Assembly: GCF_003073045.1 (NCBI RefSeq)
Contig: NC_037597.1
Span: forward strand, 24,938,158-25,002,157
Origin: Pomacea canaliculata
Lineage: Eukaryota; Mollusca; Gastropoda; Architaenioglossa; Ampullariidae
Reading direction: 5' to 3'
DNA: 64,000 bases
The position numbers and the translations under genes were made by a program. The notes under the pieces were generated by a model. That model was given only the letters and a program-made list of their open reading frames with translations, did not search any database and was not told the origin of the DNA. Of the stretch, positions 31,140-42,900 are shown one piece after another. How positions within the stretch are numbered: the stretch's first letter is position 1; every line of letters starts with the position of its first letter.

Positions 31140-33246
31140 ATGATCCGCACGCTCCTCGTCGCCTTCATCGTCGCCGCCAACTTGGTGTCCATGGCAACGT
31201 CCAGCATTAGTCCGGTCGTGCCTCTCGGCAATATGGCGCCGGAGCACGCCTGCTACTTCCTGTGCGACATCTGCTTCAACCACTCAGTAAGTCACGTGAC
31301 TAGAAGTCCTTCACCCGTTTTGCGTGACAAAAGTGTGTTTGTGACAAAGAGAAGACAATGTCTGCCGTACTGTAAGTCGCTGAAACTTCACTTAGACATT
31401 TTCCTCTTGTCTGTACCCGGCTGTGTGAAAGCGGGTACACGAGCAATGATGGTAAATACAGAATAGTGTTAGCGGGATTTTAGTCTTGGATTTGTTATCT
31501 TGGTCCAGAACAGCAGGGTAGTGTGCTCCTTAGTCAGGCCAACGATGGCAGGGATGCCAACTCTTAGGTATGTAGATGGTATGAGCACGAATTATTTTCA
31601 CGGCGTCCGCTACGATTTGACCACCCTTGTATGTTACCCCAGGGTTACCTATGATCGTGAAATGTTAGAGCAGGAGGACAGTTGATAATAAAGACCACTC
31701 ACATCGCAGTTTTTTTACAGATTGGCAACAGTTGTGATTACACAGGGTTAGAGCTTGAATGAAAGTAAACATCAGTCTTAACAAAGATGGAGGAACATTT
31801 CTGTTCTCTCTACTCGGCCTGTAGTTATGATGCAGCGGACAAAGTGTTTACATGACCGTTGTATAACTTTGCCAAACGTAGTCAAACGTTCCTCCATCTT
31901 TGTTTCCGGTTAAGAACGGTCTTAGGACCCTGGAAGGTAAGATGCCCCGCTGCTACATAGCTACAGACCTCGCAGAGAGGACAGGACCGAGGCCTTCTGA
32001 CTGCCGGCAATGGTGCCGACTGGTGCACAGATAAGACCTGGATGAGACCTAGATAACACCCAGGAGCCGGTTGCACAACACGTTTCTAATTTTAAACACT
32101 TTTAGGCCTAAAACTATGTAGATAAACAGGTTTAGAGAAACACAGTGCACAACACACTTTTAGATCACTAAAACTGTTTTAGTTTTGAGATAAAACTAGT
32201 TAAGCCAGACTTTCGTTCTCGCCAGCTGTTTTGGTTATGTGTTTGTTTGTTTGTTTGTTTGTTTGTTTGTTTGTTTGTTTGTTTGTTTGTTTGTCTGCAT
32301 AGTTTACTTCTCCTTCTTGTCCATGTCTCATACTTGTCGTAAGCGCTGAGAACATGCTCCTTTGTGAGCCTGGTTATGATACTGATGCTATTTAATTCCC
32401 ACGTTTGTTATTGTTTATTATTAAATTTGCATCTTTAGAGCAGCTTAAAATTTTAGAAATACGTCATGCAGCTAACCCCAGGAATGCAGCGGTCTGTCAT
32501 TCAGAAATGCTAGAAGAGCGGAGAAATATTGAGAGGGGCAATATGTGACCCCACGGGTCATCAGTGATGATAATGATGATGATAGCTAGGATTCAGACTG
32601 GCTAAACTGGGATTGCGGGCACATCGTAATGAGCCCGAGGACAAGCAAGTGCAGTGTTCAGAGGAGGGTTTTAGAAAGTGCAGAGTGATATTGCTTTATT
32701 CCTATCTCTCTCCACCAAGAGACCGCGGCCCTGTTTGGCCCAAGAGGACATGGAGTGAGCGCGTCATTAGGAACCCTTAATCTGTAGCGGGAAAATGGAT
32801 AGCCATGTGGTTCGATACCCGTGCCGCGCAGAACCCTTTCCCCATCTGATCTAGCTAAACAGGTTTCACGACCTAGTTAAAATGTTTGGAGGAAGAAAAA
32901 GCAGCGATTGAGAAAAGGTTGGGAGATTGTACCGTGTATTAAATAACATCCCAAAGGTCACAAAACCACACACACACATTTTTTTTTTAATTTAATCATT
33001 AGTTCTCGGTGAAGACTGGTTAGAGTGCACAGCGACATCAGAACCTTCTCGTTAAAATCTCGAATTTTATTTTATCTTTTTTTTCTGTTTGTTCGACAGC
33101 CAGACGACATGATGTTCTGTGCCAACCACGTGTGTCAGAAGCTGGAGGGCGGCAACTGTGCTTTGTTGGAGATGCTGTGGCTGGGGAACAGATGCAGCAA
33201 CTTCCCGGCAGTGGAACAGTTGTGGGGCTCGCAGAACAAACACTAG
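31140..33246 (+). CDS. Secreted cysteine-rich peptide precursor, family not recognised
   Basis: Two coding exons, 31140-31286 and 33100-33246, joined in phase 0 across a GTAAGT...CGACAG intron, encode 97 residues; the exon also carries a leader from 31083. Residues 1 to about 20 form a signal peptide (MIRTLLVAFIVAANLVSMAT). The mature part has seven cysteines at residues 38, 42, 45, 56, 61, 69 and 81, spaced C-x3-C-x2-C-x10-C-x4-C-x7-C-x11-C. An odd cysteine suggests a disulfide-linked dimer or a free thiol. No dibasic cleavage site is seen and the C-terminus ends in His. The product should be exported. It could be a hormone, defence or venom-type peptide; molluscan prohormones with three close cysteines (the whitnin type) are one comparison to make, but from memory I cannot confirm a match. 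A promoter with TATA and polyadenylation signals frame the gene. Confidence 0.75.
31780..31903. mobile_element. Fold-back (MITE-like) element in the peptide gene intron
   Basis: A 20-base terminal inverted repeat, AACAAAGATGGAGGAACATTT on the left and its complement with one mismatch on the right, encloses about 85 bases without coding potential. No clear target duplication was found, so the superfamily is open. Confidence 0.6.
32057..32200 (+). mobile_element. MITE-like fragment with GTTGCACAACAC end
   Basis: Begins GGTTGCACAACACGTTTC and continues with TTTTAAACACTTTTAGG, matching the reverse strand of the element at 54219-54371. The other terminal repeat is not clear, so this is a partial or rearranged copy. 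It lies in the peptide gene intron. Confidence 0.45.
32241..32293 (+). repeat. (GTTT)n microsatellite
   Basis: About 13 GTTT units, in the peptide gene intron. Confidence 0.95.
32740..32860 (+). mobile_element. Possible degenerate SINE head
   Basis: GTGGTTCGATACCCGTG is a good B-box match, but the A box upstream is not convincing. It lies in the peptide gene intron. Confidence 0.35.
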
Positions 33247-33764
33247 GGGCTGGTGCAGGATGGCCGGCTGTGTCCACTGACCAGTGGAATGAAGGAAGGA
33301 AAGACTGTTTTCTAGGGTAAAACTGTATTAGACTTATCCCCGTTATTCTGACTGTCAGTTCTGGTAATTTACGACAATCTACTGATTTATGACATTTCAG
33401 TTCTGAAAACTGCCGCTACATCATTTCTGGATTTATTTATTTCCTTATTTCTCTGTGGGTTTTTTTTTTCGTATGCATCAGACGATCAATCTCCTTGAAA
33501 TGAAATTCATGAACTAACAGAAAAGTTTAGATACAAGTTTCTAAGCATCAGAATGATTAAATATTAAGCTGGCTTTGCGTGTAGCCGATGATTAAAGAAA
33601 TATACAAAATTGTAAATGGAATGTGAAAAAAAATTTAAATGACCGTTATTGGAATGAAATGAGCTTATCCTTTTTTTTCAAAAGTTTTTTTCAATCTTGA
33701 TTTTTTTTCACTCGTGTATTTTGAGGAATTTTTTTTTTAGGGGAGAGGTTGGCATGTTTGTCCT

Positions 33765-33770
33765 AATAAA
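33765..33770 (+). terminator. Polyadenylation signal of the peptide gene
   Basis: AATAAA about 520 bases after the stop codon; a second AATAAA lies at 33799-33804. Either could be used. Confidence 0.5.
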
Positions 33771-34164
33771 ATTAGTCAATATTGGTTCTGCGCATGCTAA
33801 TAAAGGATTTGTTGTAAAAAGAAGGAAAGAGCTTGCTGTGTTCAACAAAAGTTTCTCAGATTCTTAGTTCAATGGTGTTTGCTGGTGAAGGCACTGTATG
33901 GAAAATTACTCAGTGTTTTACCCCATGAAGTCGTTCTAACATTTACATCTTAACCTTTGAACTCAGTAACTTAGATCATTCCGTGGTGTGCTTATTGATT
34001 GATTGCTGGGCTTTAATAAACATAATAATCAGTAATGAGTATTCTACACCACGAGTTTAAGAAAGACTGGTCTATTGAAGAAGAGTTCTACTATTTTTTT
34101 TTAGGGGAGGGATGTGGGGATCGTGTTTACGGGCGCCTCCGTGGCGACTGTGACTAGATTCACT

Positions 34165-34225
34165 GTGGCCGGAAGTTCTATATGCAGTTTGGCCGGGAGT
34201 GCTAGATGAAATTTTGCCGGAAGCA
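34165..34225 (+). repeat. 24-bp imperfect tandem repeat
   Basis: Two and a half units each beginning GGCCGGAAG or GGCCGGGAG. Confidence 0.6.
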
Positions 34226-35701
34226 GTCAGCCTCAATCGACAAGTACACAAGCTCTCAGTGTACTGGCCGTCAACCAATCAGACTGTCGCTACCTCTGAG
34301 TAGTCCTCACCTGTTTCCGGATCACAAGCATCGTCCCTCGTTTTCTCTGATAGTGGGGTGGAGGTGTCTAAAGTGTGTCACGTGTTTAACATGAAATGAA
34401 TTTTTGTCTGAAACTAATTGTTTACACCTGCTCTGTCATGTCGGTAGACTTGCATCCGGTTCCCTCGTGTCAGTGTGCTCTCTCGTCAGTGTCTTTACTT
34501 CCTCCATCTGTTGTATTCTATCTATTCGTTTCTTCTACCTATCCATCTGTATATCTATCTGCATAGCTACCTATTCTTTGTTTATCTATGTGTGTATATC
34601 AACCTATCGATATATACACGCCTGCATCCTGTCTTTATTCCACAACCAAGCCTCCTCCATCATCGTAGAAATTAAACAGAAAGCAACCCAAAACTCTAGC
34701 ATCTACTTTATCGAAGTTTTATTGAATACATCTTCGAAACATTGTTTATAATAAAATTAAATGCATATTCATAATCAGGAAGTAACGATGAAACATTTGA
34801 CAAAAATGAGTTCTAGTGTATAAGCATCACACGCTGGAAGGAAGAACCCAAGTGGTCTGTACAAAAGTCTGAGCATCGCCATCACGTGCAGTCACGTGCA
34901 ATGCCACATCCTGTGAACTTTCTATTCACGACCGGACACGAAGCCTGCTTAGCAAAAACCTGAAGCAAGATGTCAGTTGAAAGGGGTTAATGTGTTGCAA
35001 AGGTCCCTCTCTCTCTCTCTGTCCGCAAAGCAAGAGCCCAGAACCAAGATTAATGGAGATGCAGCATCTGGGACTACGCCTCGGTCATCTGGTGGAGGAG
35101 TTTGTGGAGGGAAAGGGGAGGGAAGGAGTCGGAGAACACGACAATAGGTTTATGTCGAGGGCACTAGCTCATTGAGAAAGAGCAGACACGACATGGTGAG
35201 TGTTTGCAACATAATGGATGTCTTCTGTAAGCGAATCATTTAAATTCTTAAAAGATTTATGAACAGAAAAAAAACTTTTACAGGGACAGCTTGGGAAGGA
35301 GATACAGCATCAACAGGAACATACTCCCTTCCTCCCTCTCTTTCTCTTTCTCTCTCACACACACACATCGTTTCCTTCCTTGCAAGCTTGTGTGTATGTG
35401 TGCGCGTGGGAGTGAATCCGTGCTGTGTGCATTGTCTGTGGGTGTCAAACATTGGCAGAAAGATTCGCCCACATCATGAGATCAGCAAAAAGAATATAAA
35501 TGGCCGCAGACGATGCGTTAAAGAGGCCCTCGTAGTCTCAGAATTCCTAATTTGCGATTTTTTAACAAAATGGGGGTCGACCTTAGATGTCAAGAGCATC
35601 TCCGCCCTCGTTATCTCACCGGGACAGTGTCTTGGGACAGTGATGGGAGAGATTCCGGTGGTCCCTACTTAACTGCGGGACCATGGGAAACATGAGGAGA
35701 T

Positions 35702-35780
35702 GGGAATATTACACAAGGCTGTGGGGAATATTACACATGGCTGTGGGGAATATTACACAAGGTTCTGGGGAATATATCGG
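35702..35780 (+). repeat. 22-bp minisatellite
   Basis: Units starting GGGAATATTACACAAGGCTG at 35702, 35724, 35746 and 35768; the last is partial. Confidence 0.9.
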
Positions 35781-36017
35781 GTGGGGCTATGGGACTTTCT
35801 TCCAAAAACAGCGTTTTACTGCGACGTATGAGGCGATGTGTGAAATAAGGTGTTGAGGAATCCTGGGTAGGGATGAGAAGGGGATGAGAAGAGGAGGAAT
35901 ACAACGCTCGGCTGACATCAATAAAGCAGAAGGTGATGTCAAAAAAATCTTTGCTTGAAGGAGAAAGTTTACCATTTGCAATCAGGTGTTCAATTTTTGG
36001 ATAATTAAGTCTTCAGA

Positions 36018-36235
36018 ATACCACTTGAATTTAAGGAAAATTTGAAGAGAATATCTTTTGTCGGAGAATACCACGTGAATTAGGGAATGCTGCTTGAATG
36101 TTTGAAGAATATCACTTAAATTTGTGAGGAAATCATGGCGAATCCTACTTGAATTTGTGGAAATTGTGTACAAACTTCCACTTGGACTTGTAAAGTTTTG
36201 TGCAAAAAGCCACTTGAATGTCTGACTATGAATAT
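36018..36235 (+). repeat. Degenerate minisatellite, period about 32
   Basis: About seven units opening with CCACTTGAATTT or variants at roughly 36019, 36071, 36091, 36113, 36145, 36178 and 36210. Spacing varies, so the array is old. Confidence 0.6.
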
Positions 36236-36452
36236 AGCTTGATGAGACGCAGAAATTACACCCTAGATATCAATTATGACCGCGAGGGGAAGGAAGGACC
36301 AAACCTCCGTGTGGAGGAGGGAGAATGGGGCGGGGAAGGTCTGATTGAACGTGTGGTTGCCAGGGAAACAGCATGGTGTGGTAGTGAACGTCGTTGATGG
36401 AGGTGGGGAGTAGGGGGTGAAGTGAGGGATGTAGCAGCGAGAAGGAGTGTGT

Positions 36453-39400
36453 TCACTTCCCGGTCACACCCAGCTGGCGACGGAACAAGGACAGCACCCT
36501 GCTCGCCTGGGTGGGGCTGGCCACAGGCTTGGACTTCAGGCAGCGCTGCTCGCACTCCTCCTTCGTGTAGAAGTTGTTGTCGTTGCCGTTGCAGCCGCCG
36601 AAGATGAACTTGACGCACTGCTGCTGGGCCTTGTCGAAGTAGTAGCGGTAGATGAGGGCGCGACAACGGCCGGTGACAGCAGGCATGTCGCACTGGTTCA
36701 GGTTGGGGTCTGAAAGTGAGAGAAACCTACCTGTGAGTAGGTGTGGACAAGAGATAGGGGGTAACTAAAATAGGAGTTGTCCTCCTGGAACATTCCTGAG
36801 AAAACACACACACACATTAACACAACCACAACAAACACTAAGTGTTTTGTGGTCAGATACTAATGCCGGATTAATACATTCTGGTTTTTTAATTATTTAA
36901 AAGGGAGAACTTACCAACTTGTGGGTCAGAGAGGCCGACCACAATCTGCTCCGCTGTAAATAGAAAAAAAAGATAATTTGTGATGAGTAGGTTAACAGGA
37001 ACTTAGCTCTTGCTTTCGTGTTTATCAGTAAGCTTTTTTGTGATTAGAAATACATCTTAAGAACTCTTGGGTTCATGTATATCAAATAGTCAACAGTAAA
37101 ACTGATTTCGTGACACATCTTTTCGCGGGAAGTCACAGTTTCCAGAAACCTACTGACCAGTTTAATGAAAACTTACTGTAGTTTTCCGGTTTTTGTAGAA
37201 TGTTAAGTTTTGTAATATTTTATTCAAAGATTCAAACATTCTGATTGAAAACGACTTTCACCGCTCTCTAACCCACCTTTTGCTAACACAGACTCATTAA
37301 TCGCATCATCAGCATTATCTTTTCTTAATTTTTTTAAGCGTGGGTCTAATTTGCGAAAATAGTTCCCGCTGAAAGCTGTGAGGGCTTTTCTTAACCCATC
37401 CAATTTTGCCAAATTTGGCAAAGATTTTGTTTGATTGTCGTGTGAAAAGCTTTGCCAAACTTTTGTGTATAATGAGGCTTGGAGTGCCGAGTGGAGCATT
37501 CATCCCATACAGGGCCCCACAACTTTTCACCAATCAGAGTGATCGATCATGATTCAATCTTTAACCGTTTTCGCATTCTTTTGTCATTTACATTTTCCTG
37601 CATTTCACTGGGTTTTTTTTTTTTTTTTTTACACTGGGGCCTTGTATAGGGCGAATTCCCCTGTTGACATCCCATAATTATGATTGGCAAGAGAAGGAAA
37701 GACTTTCTGATCTGTTGCTAAGCCAACCGGTCCTTTTTTAAAAGAAAAAGTTAATCGTGGTATTTTCATTTAGAAACTTAGTCTTTTTAGTTTGTCCTTT
37801 TTTTTTTCTTACACGCATAAATTTAGAAGAAAAATAAGTCGAACACACAAACCAACAGAAAGTATTGTACAGCTTGCACGAGGCTTGAAGATTTCTATGA
37901 AGTGTGTATTCCAGACTACAGTAGCTGTCTGTTGAAGGACAGAAGGAGAAAGAGAAGAATGAGTTGTTGTTTTGGATGGTGGTGAGATGGTGTTGGTGTC
38001 ACATACTTACTGGATGTTGAAGTGGGAGGCTGCACCGCTGCCAAGAAACAAAAATCACGAGGTCTTAGGTTTCATGCAACAACCAAAGGATGGAAGTGCC
38101 TCCAGGTGTGTGTATACCTATCTGTGTGTGCACGTGTACGCTGTGCATTTGTTTATGCGTGTGTGTAGATTAAACGTTGAGAGTAGTTTTATGCTAGGTG
38201 ACCACATTGTCAGAGAATCTGTCATTGTCTCTCACATTGTCTCTCACATTGTCAGAGAACCTGTCATTGTCTCTCACATTTCCAGTGGGTCAATCAGTAT
38301 TCGTCCCTGCGCTCTCTCTCTCTTTACTTGACGTGTGTCTCTATCGGTCACGTGATCATGTGGTATATCTCTCATCACCAGTAGATGTGTTTCTATCCGT
38401 CACATTAATATTAGTGTCTCTCATGACCACGAGTCCGTGTCTACCAGTCTCATGTCCTGTCTACCGTCTCCTGTCCTCTCCTGTCTACACACTGCGCTGG
38501 CAGCTGTTGACAAAGATTCCAGCAGCCGTGCAATGTGCACTTCACAACACATCACAGCTCGCCTTCCACACGCACGTGCCTCGGCTTCGTAACCTCTGCA
38601 ATTTAAATTTTAAATAGCATTTCAATAGCTCAGGGCTGTAGTTACCTGTTCCACACACTGGGTACTCTCCAAAAAGGTCGGAAAACTTCAGATCGCATTG
38701 TCTGTCTTGACACACCTGAGCGAACACACAGACACAGCAACGTTAAGCGGGTATTCGTACCACGTGACTCAGAACGTGACAGTGTAAACTGAAGGGAGCG
38801 AGGTGGTGTGAAGTATCTCGCAACGCGAACGCTCGTAACTCGAACGATCGTATCTCGAATCATGCCTGTAGGTGTTTCCTGAGTGCTGAAGCTGTGTTAT
38901 GCGACTAAGACTTAGATGTGACTGATGTTTTGTATCAAGTGTGTTTGTGTGTGTGTGTGTGTGTGTTTGCGCATGAGTGAATGTCGAGTACAACTCACTT
39001 CTTTACATTTTTCCGCTCTGCACGTGCAAATGGCCGTCTTGTAGATCCCTTGAAGGTAGCCGTCAGGGCAGGACTTGGTGCAGCCAGCTACATTGAGGGA
39101 ACAGAAAAAATAAAATAAAAAAACAACTTTAAAATAGTGATCGATGTGTCAATGTCAAATTACAAGAAATCTCTCGAGTGATCGTCGCCTACAGACACAT
39201 TGAACAGACAAAAACGCTTACATCGCATTACAGTGACGTGTCCTCGTCTCTGGTCAAAGTTTTCAACATTAATTGTAAGGAGCGGTCTGGAACCAGAGCT
39301 TTTGCTTTTTATTTTATTCGCTCTCTCTCTCTCTCTCTCTCACACACACAGACACACAAGTGCTAACGATTTTGCTGTTAAAATTCCTTGTCCGTGTCGC

Positions 39401-40546
39401 CGACACGTGCAGCAAGAGTGTCGCCACCTACAAGACAAACAACGTGCAACAGCAAATGCTAACATTGTGCAATCGCCATGTGTGATTATGCTAATGAGAT
39501 CAAGAATGGCAACTGTTTAAGAGCGACTCGAGGAAAAGGAGGGGATCACCTGTGGAGGTAACTGCCAAATGCTGTTCAGTTCTTTTTTTTTTTTTGGTTT
39601 TTTTTTTTTTATTGTTGTTTTTTGAGTGTGGTTTTGTTTTTGTCTTTATGTTGTTGTTTTGTTTTTTGTTTGTTGGTTGGTTTGTTTGTTGTTGTTTTTG
39701 TTTTTTTTGTTTTTTTGTTGGTTTTTTTTGTCAAGGGAACGTTAGGGTGGATTTCAAGGAAAAAACACGATACATCATATTGTCATAGTTCTTGTATCTT
39801 TCCTGTCTTTCTGATCATCCTTTTCAGGGATGCGAACTGTCATTTTCTTCCTGCTGCTATGTTAGCACTGGCAGTTGACATAGGACTGAAAATTGAAAGG
39901 TGAGAAAAGTCTCACATGCAGAATAGAATTCGTGGCATCCACCTGCGGCAGTGTGCTCACTCATTTAGCTGTATGCTAATGCAAGCAGTCAGCTAAGTGG
40001 CGTATAAAATATTCACACTTTAGTTGACTGAGTGAGTGAGTGAGTGGCACTCACGTGGCGCGACTGTGTACTCGCCCTGTCCTTCACTGCATCTAATTTT
40101 AACACATTATATTTTGTCTATTTATATTTTTTCCTCTGTATGTATTATTTATAACAAAAAACGCGTGTCTCACACGGTCAGTTGCGGGTTCTACTCTCTA
40201 TGAAGCCATTGTCGCAGATTAAAGGTCTTGGTAGAGAAATTAAATTAAAGGTTTCTCTTTGGCAGTTTCTTGGATCCAGTCTCCTGCCGCTACTTGTGCG
40301 CTTCAGTTTTGTTTCTTTTGGTGATGGCACGAGGGTCAAACTGTTTAACTGACATTAGACAGGAGACTGACTACACAGGTGGCGCATACGTAACGGCAGG
40401 GAAACACAAAAATGGCGAGTGTTCGCGAACAGAACATTTCTTCGTTGCTTGAAGCAGCGTTTTAACGAGCTATTTCGTTTTCTTTTCCTTTTCTAAAAGA
40501 CCTTTTCTGCTTTGAAATAATTTCTTAGTGTTGTAAGTCGATATTT

Positions 40547-40597
<51 letters not shown>

Positions 40598-40713
40598 TTT
40601 TATGGTGAGGTGACAGTCGACAAGTGTTCTCTGTACTGACCTGGCGGGCTCTGCGCCTGGCTGTTGGCTTTGGCTATGACGATGAGAGCGATGACCACTC
40701 CGAACACTTCCAT
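36453..40713 (-). CDS. Secreted Kunitz-domain protein with N-terminal eight-cysteine region
   Basis: Six coding exons, 40641-40713, 38999-39087, 38646-38715, 38011-38037, 36915-36953 and 36453-36709, join in consistent phases to encode 184 residues. Residues 1-18 or so are a signal peptide (MEVFGVVIALIVIAKANS). Residues 27-75 hold eight cysteines (27, 31, 45, 47, 52, 56, 61, 75) in a pattern I do not recognise. A short Thr/Ser/Pro linker, partly encoded by a 27-base micro-exon, leads to a Kunitz domain at residues 106-156. Its six cysteines have exactly the BPTI spacing (9, 16, 8, 13, 4), and FGGCNGN is present. The P1 residue is Arg116, so the domain should inhibit trypsin-like serine proteases. 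A basic tail follows and ends in Lys. The protein is presumably secreted; a protease-inhibitor, defence or egg-protection role is possible and undetermined. A non-coding exon precedes the ATG (acceptor at 40727-40728). Confidence 0.88.
38206..38285 (+). repeat. CATTGTCTCTCA-type tandem repeat
   Basis: Repeated ATTGTCTCTCAC and GTCAGAGAA(T/C)CTGTC blocks in the Kunitz gene intron. Confidence 0.7.
39581..39732 (+). repeat. T/G-only low-complexity tract
   Basis: Nearly pure T and G, with poly-T runs, in the first coding intron of the Kunitz gene. The Phe/Val frames here are artefacts. Confidence 0.85.
40546..40601 (+). repeat. (ATTT)n microsatellite
   Basis: About 13 units, 40 bases downstream (transcript sense) of the Kunitz signal-peptide exon, next to its donor. 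Confidence 0.95.
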
Positions 40714-41293
40714 CTTGTCCGGCGACCTGCAAGATACAATATAGACTTTCGGGTGGTGGTTTTGTTGTTTTTTTGTTGTTGTTGTTTTCATTTTACTCAA
40801 AACGTTTTAGAATTATAGTAATTGTGCATCTTCAGCTTTATCGGATCTTTGACCTTTACGTTTTACATCAAAGTTAGTTTGCGTGTGGATGTATATCATA
40901 CCTATTATAACATTAAAGTCAAAATTATTTTAATGCTATTTATGATATGTAGACAATTATATTAAAGCTATTTATGATACTGCGTACAAAATTATCCCAA
41001 GACTTTTTATAATAGGAATGAGTATAGAGGTCTAGCAAAGCGATTTATAGAGAGACTTACAACGCTATGTCAATACGAATTATTATAGGACCGAGAAAGA
41101 TATATGGATGCTATTTATAATAATATAAGTATCGAAACGAAAAAGTTATTTTTTCCACGAATCCTTGTAATCTTAAGACTAAAATGAAACGCTGCTAGAA
41201 TATTCAAGCTTTAAATTAAAATTAATCAAAATAATCAAATAATATCATCCATATCTATAAGCTTGCACTTCCACTTGCAAACTTTCACTTTCA

Positions 41294-41346
41294 TTCTCTT
41301 TCTCTTTCTCTTTCTCTTTCTCTTTCTCTTTCTCTTTCTCCTTCTC
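41294..41346 (+). repeat. (CTCTTT)n microsatellite
   Basis: About eight hexamer units. Confidence 0.9.
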
Positions 41347-41770
41347 ACACACAGAGTCTACTTACTGTCTTTCTTCGCTGATTTGTTTTCTCTGCCAGAC
41401 AACCGTTGTTTTGCAGACTACAGCAGTCCGGAAGTTCCCACTTGAAGAGATCTCCTGGTTTTTCTCTTACTTCCAGTGGCCCTTGTGTCGGGTAGATGTT
41501 CAATCGTTCAAACCTCCCTACCCACAGATATCTTCCGTGCGATCCTCAGGGTTTAAATCTTTTTTTGTAAAGACACTGTCCAGCTTCCTGTAGTTCTTCT
41601 TGTTGTCCGACGATGAAACGATAGTACAAATGGAAAACGGTTTTAGGGATGAGAGAAGAACCTTTTCGGCAGCGTACACCTTGAGAAATATTCAGTAAAA
41701 GTTTTCGAAAAATGTTTGTGAAGCTGTAAGTTGCTGTGGAATTGTCATGCTTCCAAAATGCGCCTGAGCC

Positions 41771-41776
41771 TTTATA
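41771..41776 (-). promoter_or_regulatory. Candidate TATA box of the Kunitz gene
   Basis: TATAAA on the minus strand, about 1.06 kb upstream of the ATG. A good minus-strand donor at 41360-41365 (GTAAGT) would let a first non-coding exon of about 375 bases splice to the acceptor before 40726; another possible donor lies near 41467. Inferred from motifs only. Confidence 0.4.
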
Positions 41777-42769
41777 TATCTATATACACACACGCACGCA
41801 CACTTCTACCCACCAAAGTCAGGGTGTGCATGCTTGCACAAGAACAAACAAGCTGTGCTGGCTTGCGCCGCCCCATAACACTCCTTTCTACCTCCCCCCC
41901 ACGGCGGGGTTGGGGAAGCGGGGGTACTCTGGTGTGGGTGAGAGAACATTCAAGATACTTCCCCCCAACACTCACACACGAACTCTTCTCTTCCCCCAAA
42001 CTCCCCCACCATCACTTTTTGCGTTAGGACCAGTTGATTCGAGACAACCGGCAAAATGTTTACGCCTCTGTGTTGTCCCAATTAAGCTGGAGCAGGGCCG
42101 TCCTCCGTTGATTTTGGGTGAAGACGCCAAACATTGCGCGGCGTCGTTAAGCGAAATGTCACAGCCAGGCTCTGTGCACACGGGACCTCGACCCCTCCTG
42201 ATCCTCCCTTCGCTCCACTTGCACGGGTCTGCACCATGCGAAAGGTCTGGGATTGGGTGGCCAAGATAATCGAGACTATCCTCTGCTGGCTAGGTTTCAT
42301 TTTTACCTAGTATTTTTGTCCCGCTCTTTTTTCTTGCAGGGAGGGAATATCCTAGAGATTACAACTCGTTATGCATTTTTTTGCATGCTATTTCTCTAGC
42401 AATTGCTTCTGGGTTTTTAATGAGAAGAAGGGGAGCTAATGATAGTGAGTGGGTGTGATGGGGCCGAACGGGTGAATGTATAACAACTGAAGATGATTGT
42501 TGGTGTTGTTGTTGTTGTTGTTATGTTTTCTTTACGTCCGCTATATTACTCTTCTTGCGATTGTAAGTGTTCTATGACCATTCTTGGCTATTTATTTTCT
42601 GAAGGATGTTCGCCTTTAAAATTATTTAAGGAAAACAATGGAGAGGCAAAGAAGTCTGGTTTCACCTCAACTCGGCAGGAGTTAGGGTGAAGTACACTCT
42701 GTTACTATGTACACTATGTACATATGAAGGTGACTATGTTAGTTGAATGGACTTCAGTATAGGACACTG

Positions 42770-42900
42770 GTTTAGTCTGTAAAATGAGGCAAAATGTGTA
42801 AATCGAGACTAACAAGTCAGCTATGGATTAAATAGTTTGTCGGTACACATTCCTTCCGATATCGTGGGTTCAACTCGTAATGTCACAGAAGTGTTGTCTT
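42770..42900 (+). mobile_element. Possible degenerate SINE head
   Basis: CGATATCGTGGGTTCAACTC looks like a B box preceded at tRNA-like distance by AGCTATGGATTAAATAG. Eroded and of low certainty. Confidence 0.25.

Larger units (their letters stand above)
33805..36452. other. Region between two convergent genes
   Basis: No gene seen. It carries a 24-bp imperfect tandem repeat near 34165, a TTTATT at about 34717 that would be an AATAAA for the minus-strand Kunitz gene if its 3' UTR is about 1.7 kb long, CT/CA-rich runs near 35335, and two minisatellites at 35702 and 36018. Confidence 0.5.

Noticed and set aside
35240-35479. Glu/Arg-rich and Ser/Leu-rich frames
   Set aside because: Both strands of a CT/CA microsatellite-like run.
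39552-39903. Hydrophobic Phe/Val frames that look like membrane segments
   Set aside because: Generated by a T/G-only tract.
41731-42269. Overlapping plus-strand frames of 98 and 177 codons
   Set aside because: Pro/His/Thr-rich translation from C-rich and CA-repeat DNA upstream of the Kunitz gene; no recognisable protein.
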